A program made the position numbers and the translations under genes. DNA of 6,293 nt from JASHVB01 sp049522565 (GTDB lineage: Bacteria; Pseudomonadota; Alphaproteobacteria; Acetobacterales; Acetobacteraceae), in the NCBI GenBank assembly GCA_049522565.1, contig JBEKNT010000403.1:1-6293 (forward strand), read 5' to 3'. Each line of letters starts with the position of its first letter. Positions within the stretch are counted from its first letter, which is position 1. The notes below the pieces were generated by a model. That model searched no databases. It saw only the letters and a program-made list of their open reading frames with translations, and had not been told where the DNA came from. Positions 1 through 5,514 of this stretch are shown one piece after another.

Positions 1-1
1 G

Positions 2-76
2 AGGGCGCGTGCCACCCAGGTCGCCGCCGGGATTTCCGGCGTGCGGGCGGTGGTGAACAACCTGGTCGTGAAATAG
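2..76 (+). CDS. C-terminal end of a BON-domain-like protein (5' truncated by window)
   Basis: Only the last 24 codons and the TAG stop at 74-76 are in the window. The frame ends in GISGVRAVVNNLVVK. A 'pGV..V.N.L.V' ending is typical of BON domains, small periplasmic or membrane-associated modules found in OsmY-like proteins, where it forms the last strand (family knowledge). Most of the protein is outside the window, so its length, signal peptide and number of BON repeats cannot be judged. It reads in the same direction as the decarboxylase gene but is separated from it by 128 bp and a strong hairpin, so it is probably not in the same transcript. The BON call rests on one short motif and is moderate. 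Confidence 0.55.
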   Translation, partial: RARATQVAAGISGVRAVVNNLVVK

Positions 77-103
77 GCCCGCATCTCGTGTGAGCCGACG
101 CCC

Positions 104-135
104 GCCCGCGCCGGACCGAGCGGTCCGGCGCGGGC
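104..135 (+). terminator. GC-rich perfect inverted repeat, probable terminator of the upstream gene
   Basis: Bases 104-117 are the exact reverse complement of 122-135, giving a 14-bp stem (GCCCGCGCCGGACC) around the loop GAGC; the loop's outer G and C could also pair. It starts 28 bp after the upstream stop codon. No T-run follows (the next bases are CAATGACG), so it is not a classical intrinsic terminator, though such hairpins often end genes or protect 3' ends in GC-rich bacteria. A protein-binding palindrome controlling the decarboxylase gene is an alternative, since the repeat lies about 70 bp before its start. Confidence 0.5.
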
Positions 136-193
136 CAATGACGCACGTTCCGGCCCCGGCATGACTGACCGCCACAGGCCGACACGCATTAAC

Positions 194-198
194 AGGAG
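194..198 (+). promoter_or_regulatory. Ribosome binding site of the glutamate decarboxylase gene
   Basis: AGGAG lies 6 nt before the ATG at 205. It is a near-perfect Shine-Dalgarno at normal spacing and fixes this start. I could not identify a convincing -35/-10 pair in 136-193. Confidence 0.75.
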
Positions 199-204
199 CC
201 TCAC

Positions 205-1587
205 ATGCCATTGCACAAAATAGCACGACCCGGCGATCCAGGGATCGAGGACGTTTACGCGACCGCAGCGTCGGACCAGCGCGTGGCGAAATATCACCTG
301 CCGGAACACACATCCTCGGCGCAGGAAATCTACAGCCTGGTGCATGACGAGCTGCTGCTGGACGGCAACTCGCGGCAGAACCTCGCGACGTTCTGCACCA
401 CCTGGGCCGAGCCGGAAGCGCACCGGCTGATGGACGAGTCGATCGACAAGAACATGATCGACAAGGACGAGTATCCGCAGACCGCGGAGATCGAGAAGCG
501 CTGCGTGCACATGATCGCCGATCTCTGGCACGCACCGGGGGCCTGGAAGACCGTCGGATGCTCCACCACCGGATCGAGCGAGGCCTGCATGCTGGGCGGC
601 CTGGCGCTGAAATGGCAATGGCGCAAGCGGCGCATCGCCGCCAAGAAGCCGTACGACAAGCCGAACTTCGTCTGCGGGCCGGTGCAGGTGTGCTGGGAGA
701 AGTTCGCCCGGTATTTCGACGTGGAGATCCGCCAGGTGCCGTTGCAGGGCGATGCGCTTGGGCTGCGTCCGGAAGACCTGCGGCAGTATTGCGACGAGAA
801 CACCATCGGCGTGATCCCGACGCTCGGCGTGACGTTTACCGGCATCTACGAACCGGTCGCCGCACTGGCCCGGGCGCTTGATGAGTTGCAGCGCGAAACC
901 GACCTGAACATCCCGATCCATGTCGATGCGGCCAGCGGCGGCTTCATCGCGCCGTTCATCCAGCAGGAGCTGGAATGGGACTTCCGGATCGAGCGGGTCA
1001 AGTCGATCAGCGCCTCGGGCCACAAATACGGCCTGGCGCCGCTGGGCGTGGGCTGGGTGGTCTGGCGCGACCAGGCGGAGCTGCCGCAGGAGCTGATTTT
1101 CAACGTCGATTACCTGGGCGGCCAGATGCCGACGTTCGCGCTGAACTTCAGCCGGCCGGCCGGGCAGATCGTCGCGCAGTACTATAACTTCCTGCGGCTG
1201 GGCCGTGACGGCTACACGCAGATCCAGCAGGCCTGCGCCGAAACCGCGCAATGGCTCGGCGAGGAAATCGCCAAACTCGGCCCGCTGGAGCTGGTCTATG
1301 ACGGCAAGGGTGCGCTGCCCGCGGTCTGCTACAAGTTGAAGGAAGGCCAGGACTACGGCTTCACGCTGTACGACCTGTCCGAACGGGTGCGCATGCGCGG
1401 CTGGTTGATCGCCTCCTATCCGCTGCCGGCCAACCGCAACGCCACCGTCATCCAACGGATTCTGGTCCGCCACGGCGTCAGCCGCGATCTCGCGCAACTA
1501 TTGCTCGACGATTTGGGCCGCGCGCTGAAGCACCTGCAAGCGAATCCGGTTCCGCGTTCGGATGCTGGTCCCACGTTCCATCACTAA
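205..1587 (+). CDS. gadB: Glutamate decarboxylase, PLP-dependent (GadA/GadB type)
   Basis: 460 aa, close to E. coli GadB (466 aa). It converts L-glutamate to GABA and CO2 with pyridoxal phosphate in the cytoplasm, consuming a proton per turnover, and is the core enzyme of glutamate-dependent acid resistance. Visible family motifs in order: LDGNSRQNLATFCTTW (about 52-67), MIDKDEYPQ (about 84-92), ADLWHAP (about 105-111), TTGSSEACMLGG (about 121-132), DENTIGVIPTLGVTFTG (about 197-213), HVDAASGGFIAPF (239-251, Asp241 expected to contact the PLP pyridine nitrogen), SISASGHKYGLAPLG (Lys274 expected to form the Schiff base), and FNVDYLGGQ. The protein ends in FHH, matching the FKHT end of E. coli GadB, whose penultimate His465 blocks the active site at neutral pH; pH-dependent autoinhibition may therefore be kept (inference). 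The ATG at 205 has a good RBS. The GadC-like gene begins 23 bp downstream, so the two are probably cotranscribed. The symbol is by family; gadA would be equally valid. Confidence 0.96.
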   Translation: MPLHKIARPGDPGIEDVYATAASDQRVAKYHLPEHTSSAQEIYSLVHDELLLDGNSRQNLATFCTTWAEPEAHRLMDESIDKNMIDKDEYPQTAEIEKRCVHMIADLWHAPGAWKTVGCSTTGSSEACMLGGLALKWQWRKRRIAAKKPYDKPNFVCGPVQVCWEKFARYFDVEIRQVPLQGDALGLRPEDLRQYCDENTIGVIPTLGVTFTGIYEPVAALARALDELQRETDLNIPIHVDAASGGFIAPFIQQELEWDFRIERVKSISASGHKYGLAPLGVGWVVWRDQAELPQELIFNVDYLGGQMPTFALNFSRPAGQIVAQYYNFLRLGRDGYTQIQQACAETAQWLGEEIAKLGPLELVYDGKGALPAVCYKLKEGQDYGFTLYDLSERVRMRGWLIASYPLPANRNATVIQRILVRHGVSRDLAQLLLDDLGRALKHLQANPVPRSDAGPTFHH

Positions 1588-1600
1588 CCGCGAGCATCTT

Positions 1601-1605
1601 GGAGG
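1601..1605 (+). promoter_or_regulatory. Ribosome binding site that sets the antiporter start
   Basis: GGAGG ends 5 nt before the ATG at 1611. An in-frame TTG at 1599 overlaps this motif and would use it as coding sequence, so ATG 1611 is the better start. Confidence 0.75.
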
Positions 1606-1610
1606 CATCG

Positions 1611-3095
1611 ATGGCACAAGCCAAAAAAGCCGTGGTTTCGACGTTCAGCCTGGCGATGATGACCGCGGCAGCGGTGGTCAGCCTGCGTGGACTGCCGATG
1701 ATGGCCAAGGAACAGCTCACGCTGTTCGTCTATATCGCGTTCGCCACCTTCATCTTCCTGATCCCCGCCGCGCTGGTCTCGGCCGAGCTTGGCGGCGCGT
1801 TCGGCGAGAAGGGTGGCGGCGTCTACACCTGGGTGAAGGAGGCGTTCGGCTCCCGCTGGGGATTCGTCGCCATCTGGCTGCAATGGATCCAGAACGTGGT
1901 CTGGTATCCGACCGTGCTGGCGTTCTCCGCCGCTGCCATCGCTTACGTGGTGGGAGAGCCAAAGCTGGCGAGCAACGGCCACTATGTCGGGACGTTCTGC
2001 ATTATCGCCTACTGGGCCGCGACCTGGGTCACGTTGCAAGGCGTGAGCGCCATCGCGCGGGTGACAAGCTGGACCTTCCTCGCGGGAACGGTGCTCCCCG
2101 GCGTGATCATCATGGTTTTGGCGGTGATCTGGATCGTCCAGGGCAACCCGATCGCGATGCTGCACCCGGCGGCGACCGATTCTGCCTCGGTCATGTCGAT
2201 GGCGGGCGGCCATGCGCATCCGCGGTATTTTCCCTACGTTACCGGCCTGGGTGATATCGCCTTCCTGGCGGGCATCATCCTGCTGTTCGCGGGCGTCGAG
2301 GTGCACGCCGTGCATGCCAACGAGATGGCCGACCCGAAACGGCAATTCCCGATGGCCATGCTGATTGCATCGGTGGCGGTCATCCTGCTGTTCACGCTGG
2401 GCTCGTTCGCGGTGGCGACCGTGCTGCCCGACAAGGAGATCAATCTCCAGGAAGGGCTGATGAAGGCCTTTCAGCAGATCTTCACGCGCTTCGGGATCGA
2501 CTGGGCGACGCCGTTGGTTTGTGTCCTGCTGGCGTTCGGCGGGATCGGCGGCGTGATGTCGTGGATCAGCGGCCCCAGCCGGGGCCTGCTGTGGACCGCG
2601 CAGGAGGGCGAAATTCCTCCGTTCCTGGCGAAGGTCAACAAGAACGGCGTGCAGATCAGCATCCTGATCGTGCAGGGTTTGATCGTGACAGTCCTCGCGC
2701 TGACCTATTTCGTGATGACCAACGTCAGCGTGGCGTTCTTCCTGCTTAGCGCCGTCACGATCACGCTTTACCTGATCATGTATATGCTGATGTACGCCGC
2801 GGCGATCCGGCTGCGCTATTCGCAACCCGACCTGAAGCGCAGCTATCGCGTGCCGGGCGGAACGATTGGCATGTGGTGCATCTCCGGTGTGGGGTTCGCC
2901 GGCGTGGCGTTCGCTTTTCTCGTCGGGTTCTTTCCGCCAACCCAACTCCCGGTGGGCAGCCCGGCGCTGTACGTCTGGCTGGTGGTGGGTGGCACCGTGG
3001 TGTTTACCGGCCTGCCGCTGCTGATCGGTATGGTGAAGCGGTCGTCCTGGCGGGCGGTCAGCCCGCCCGGGACGTCGTCCGCACATGCTGATTGA
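1611..3095 (+). CDS. gadC: GadC-like APC-superfamily amino acid antiporter (probable glutamate/GABA exchanger)
   Basis: 494 aa from ATG 1611. An inner-membrane protein with about 12 hydrophobic segments, expected to import glutamate and export GABA made by the adjacent decarboxylase. Features shared with E. coli GadC and related permeases: GEKGGGVYTWVKEAFGSRWGF (about 65-85; compare EEGGVFAWV..TLGPRWGF in GadC), a VE..A.H.NEM.DP motif (229-242), the EINL segment after a V.P loop (about 277-279), SWISGPSRGLLWTAQ (317-331), KVNKNGVQ (341-348), and PDLKRSYRVPGG (406-417). TM1 carries SLRGLP where E. coli GadC has AVYEYP, so this is a relative and not a close orthologue. After the last membrane segment (to about 475) only some 19 residues remain; E. 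coli GadC has a further C-plug of roughly 35-40 residues that closes the channel at neutral pH. The pairing with glutamate decarboxylase is the main ground for the substrate. A related exchanger (for example another amino acid/amine pair) cannot be excluded. Confidence 0.85.
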   Translation: MAQAKKAVVSTFSLAMMTAAAVVSLRGLPMMAKEQLTLFVYIAFATFIFLIPAALVSAELGGAFGEKGGGVYTWVKEAFGSRWGFVAIWLQWIQNVVWYPTVLAFSAAAIAYVVGEPKLASNGHYVGTFCIIAYWAATWVTLQGVSAIARVTSWTFLAGTVLPGVIIMVLAVIWIVQGNPIAMLHPAATDSASVMSMAGGHAHPRYFPYVTGLGDIAFLAGIILLFAGVEVHAVHANEMADPKRQFPMAMLIASVAVILLFTLGSFAVATVLPDKEINLQEGLMKAFQQIFTRFGIDWATPLVCVLLAFGGIGGVMSWISGPSRGLLWTAQEGEIPPFLAKVNKNGVQISILIVQGLIVTVLALTYFVMTNVSVAFFLLSAVTITLYLIMYMLMYAAAIRLRYSQPDLKRSYRVPGGTIGMWCISGVGFAGVAFAFLVGFFPPTQLPVGSPALYVWLVVGGTVVFTGLPLLIGMVKRSSWRAVSPPGTSSAHAD

Positions 3096-3306
3096 ACCCC
3101 ATGGCATGAGGGGCGGTACGCGACGCATGGCAAGCCGAAGCCCCGTCCTTCAAGTCCCGTGGGGAGGCCAGGATTTCCATTCGCTGAGCAGGATCTGACG
3201 GTGGCACGTGACGATCCAACACAGAGCAACAGCGGGGAGCGATGGTAGCAAACCCGACTAGCAATTCCCTTGGATTCGCCGGTGCGTGACAGGGCACGGA
3301 TGCAAC
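3096..3306 (+). other. Intergenic spacer, no gene recognised
   Basis: 211 bp between the antiporter stop and the broken MFP gene. Short frames exist here but none has a recognisable product, and there is no tRNA-like or insertion-sequence structure. CCC..CAT (3097-3102) can pair with ATG..GGG (3106-3112) around a bulged A, but the stem is short and lacks a T-run. No clear promoter was found. The change from a Gad module to efflux genes happens here, so a transcription boundary is likely. Confidence 0.4.
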
Positions 3307-4045
3307 ATGCCCAACCTAGGTATCCATGTCGCGCCAGCCGCCGTCGGCGGTCCCCAGCGCTCCGGGCGTCGGCTCCGGTGGTTGCTGGGGGCCGTTTTGC
3401 CGTGCCTGGCTGGGGTCGGCTTGTGGCCAATCCTGCAAGCCGGCTCCCCCGACACCGGTGGTTGCCGCGGTGGCGCAGGCGGGCGACGTGCCGGTCTATC
3501 TCACCGGGCTCGGCACTGTGAAGGCCTACAACGCCGTGACCATCCATGTTCGCGTCAAAGGGACACTGGCCAAGGTCGTCTTCGTCGAGGGGCAGGACGT
3601 GAAGGCCGGCGATCTGCTCGCCCAGATCGACCCGCGGCCTTACCAGGCACAGCTCGACCAGGTGGTCGCCGCCAAGGCGCACGACGAAGCGTTGCTCGCC
3701 GATGCCAGGCTCGATCTGCAGCGCTACCAGAAGCTGGCCGCGCAGGACTCGATCGCAGCGCAGCAGCGCGACACACAGATCGCGCTGGTCGCGCAGGACG
3801 TCGCGACGGTCGCCAACGATCAGGCGCAGATCGACTTCGCCAGGATCCAGCTTCTCAACACCGCGATTCCCTCGCCGATCTCGGTGTTGTTCACCCTGCC
3901 GGAGGATGATTTCGGCGTGAGCAACCAGCAGATGGCAGCGGGCCCCCCTTTCGGTCACAGTCCGCTGTGGATGAGTATCTCTCCGCCACCGGACTCTTGT
4001 GATCACTGTTGTGGGCTACGTATTCACAGCTCCTGCACCGCTTAG
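3307..4045 (+). pseudogene. Decayed RND efflux membrane fusion protein (MdtA/AcrA family)
   Basis: An MFP should anchor in the inner membrane and link an RND permease to an outer-membrane channel. Frame one, from ATG 3307, encodes a typical anchor (RRLRWLLGAVLPCLAGVGLW, 3367-3426). The core continues in the next frame: AGDVPVYLTGLGTV, the lipoyl half-motif VEGQDVKAGDLLAQIDPRPYQAQL, then a coiled-coil hairpin to AIPSPI (3863-3880). Removing one C from the C5 run at 3446-3450 joins the two as LQAGSPTPVVAA. After SPI the protein jumps straight to SVLFTLPEDDFG, losing the DGRVG...VVVNQIEPI block seen in the neighbouring MFP. At the C6 run 3943-3948 a second shift occurs; with one C fewer it reads AGPLSVTV and stops at 3972-3974. 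The remaining open frame to 4045 looks unrelated, and the C-terminal third is missing. The core is clearly similar to, but diverged from, the next gene. A short protein from an ATG at 3326 is possible but would lack an anchor. Confidence 0.82.
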
Positions 4046-4062
4046 CGGGAAACGACCATCTG

Positions 4063-4098
4063 ATGAATGAACTGTCGCCGATGAACGAACTGTCGCTT
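4063..4098 (+). repeat. 18-bp tandem duplication at the start of the intact MFP gene
   Basis: 4063-4080 and 4081-4098 match at 15 of 18 positions and encode MNELSP and MNELSL. The duplication copies the initiation codon, leaving two in-frame ATGs. Confidence 0.75.
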
Positions 4099-5514
4099 GC
4101 ACCCCAAAATACCTCGAAGCCGCATCGGCGGCTTCGTTGGGTTTTTGTGGCCTTGAGCGTCGTGGCCGTCGCCCTCCTCGCGTGGTTCGTTTTCCACAAG
4201 AAACCCGCCGCGCCGGCCAAGCCGCAACCGGTCTCCGTTGCGGTCGCCACGGTCACGGCTCAGGACGTTCCGGTTTCCATCACCGCACTGGGCGCCGCTC
4301 AGGCCTGGACGAGCGATACAATCCTCGCGCAGGTCAGCGGTATCCTCCTCGGCGTCGATTTCGTCGAGGGAACCAACGTCAAGGCGGGTCAGCTCCTGGC
4401 CCAGATCGATCCCGCGCCCTACCAGGCGGCGCTCACCCAGGCGCAGGGGACGCTCGAACGCGACCAGGCATTGCTCGCCGGCGCGCGCGTCGATCTCGCG
4501 CGCTATGCCACGCTGACAAGACAGGACTCGATCTCCAGGCAAACCTATGACGACCAGGTCGCACTGGTGAAGCAGGACGAGGGCATCGTCTTGCTCGACC
4601 AGGGCGTCGTGGCCACCGCTCAGGTCAACCTCAACTGGTGCCGCATCACCTCGCCGATCGACGGGCGCGTCGGTCTGCGTTTGCTCGACCCGGGCAATTA
4701 CGTGACCACGGGCTCATCGACCAGCACCACGAGCGGCTTGACCGGCAGCACGACCAGCCCGGTCGGCATCGTCGTTGTCAATCAGATCGAACCGATCGCG
4801 GTGATTTTTTCAGTTCCCCAAGGCGACTATCAGCGCCTGTCGGAGGTTTCCAACGGCTTTCGCAAGCCCTTGGCGACGCAGGCGCTGAGCCAGGATACCG
4901 GCGCCTCGCTGGGGATGGGGCAACTGAGCATCGCCGACAATCGGGTCGATCCCACGACCGGCACCGTCAAGATGAAGGCGCGCTTCGACAATACCGGCGA
5001 CCTTCTTCTGCCGGGCCAGTTCGTCAATGTGAAGCTGACGCTCCAGACCCTCTCGAAAGCCATTACGATTCCCGCGGCAGCGGTGAACGTGGGGCCGACC
5101 GGTCCCTTCGCCTATGTGGTGGGGGCCAACCAGACAGTGTCGATGCAGCCGATCAAGGTCGGCCCGACCGAGGGCACGACGGCGGTCATCACCGCCGGTC
5201 TTCAGACTGGCGAGATCGTGGTCACCGACGGACAGATGAGCTTGAGCGCGGGAACGCTGGTCAAAGTCGCCGCACCCGCGCCGGCGACCTCGCCCGCCCA
5301 AACGCCGCCAACCCAAACTCCGACCACCCAAACTCCGGCGGCGCAGACACCGCCAACCCAGACGCCGGCGGTCCAAACGCCGGCAGCGCAGACACCGGCA
5401 GCGCAGACACCGGCAGCCCAGACACCGGCAGCGCAGACACCGGCAGCCGCGATTCCGCCAACCCAAACTCCGCCGCCCCAAACACCGGCTGCCCAAAGTT
5501 CGGCCACACGATGA
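4063..5514 (+). CDS. RND efflux membrane fusion protein (periplasmic adaptor) with QTP-repeat tail
   Basis: 483 aa from ATG 4063; E. coli MdtA is about 415. It is expected to bridge the RND permease encoded next to a TolC-like channel. Order: basic HRRLR then a membrane anchor (about 26-44); first lipoyl half-domain ending VEGTNVKAGQLLAQIDPAPYQAAL (about 101-124); alpha-hairpin coiled coil (about 122-190); second lipoyl half ITSPIDGRVGLRLLDPGNYVTTG (195-217); a Ser/Thr/Gly insert (216-232); beta-barrel with GIVVVNQIEPIAVIFSVP (235-252); RVDPTTGTVKMKARFDN and LLPGQFVNVKL (294-326); membrane-proximal part to about 403; then a Pro/Gln/Thr/Ala-rich tail (405-483) of pentapeptide repeats. No lipobox cysteine is seen at the N-terminus, so it is anchored by the transmembrane segment. 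The start is uncertain: TTG 4009, ATG 4063 or ATG 4081. AGCGGGA ends 12 nt before 4063, a weak RBS; I prefer 4063. The stop overlaps the permease ATG by 4 bp. The MdtA-like assignment is firm; the substrate is unknown. Confidence 0.92.
   Translation: MNELSPMNELSLAPQNTSKPHRRLRWVFVALSVVAVALLAWFVFHKKPAAPAKPQPVSVAVATVTAQDVPVSITALGAAQAWTSDTILAQVSGILLGVDFVEGTNVKAGQLLAQIDPAPYQAALTQAQGTLERDQALLAGARVDLARYATLTRQDSISRQTYDDQVALVKQDEGIVLLDQGVVATAQVNLNWCRITSPIDGRVGLRLLDPGNYVTTGSSTSTTSGLTGSTTSPVGIVVVNQIEPIAVIFSVPQGDYQRLSEVSNGFRKPLATQALSQDTGASLGMGQLSIADNRVDPTTGTVKMKARFDNTGDLLLPGQFVNVKLTLQTLSKAITIPAAAVNVGPTGPFAYVVGANQTVSMQPIKVGPTEGTTAVITAGLQTGEIVVTDGQMSLSAGTLVKVAAPAPATSPAQTPPTQTPTTQTPAAQTPPTQTPAVQTPAAQTPAAQTPAAQTPAAQTPAAAIPPTQTPPPQTPAAQSSATR
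5296..5490 (+). repeat. Thirteen tandem 15-bp units encoding QTP-rich pentapeptides
   Basis: The units read AQTPP, TQTPT, TQTPA, AQTPP, TQTPA, VQTPA, four AQTPA, AAIPP, TQTPP, PQTPA; a degenerate AQSSA follows. Units at 5386, 5401 and 5431 are identical (GCGCAGACACCGGCA) and the one at 5416 differs by one base. The 15-bp period keeps the frame, so gain or loss of units would alter tail length only. The composition suggests a flexible, extended periplasmic segment. Confidence 0.95.

Noticed and set aside
1599..1610. TTG at 1599 as the antiporter start
   Set aside because: It overlaps the Shine-Dalgarno itself; ATG 1611 has GGAGG at proper spacing.
3097..3112. Possible terminator after the antiporter gene
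   Set aside because: The stem is about 6 bp with a bulge and there is no T-run, so support is too weak.
1584..3128. Long minus-strand open frame (514 codons) opposite the antiporter
   Set aside because: Its translation is rich in His, Gln, Arg and Asp with no recognisable domain, and it lies antisense to a gene with clear membrane-protein homology. It is a GC-rich codon-position shadow.
2843..4006. Minus-strand open frame of 387 codons across the spacer and the broken MFP
   Set aside because: It crosses unrelated regions, shows no motif, and is antisense to the recognisable MFP core. It is explained by codon bias on the other strand.
3997..4026. Possible promoter or CRP-like site (TTGTGATCACTG and a TATTCA) before the intact MFP
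   Set aside because: The -10 matches only about half of the consensus, and the palindrome GTGATCAC lacks the 6-bp spacer of a CRP site. It could be chance.
5296..5490. CRISPR-like array
   Set aside because: The units are contiguous 15-mers without spacers and lie in frame within a coding sequence.
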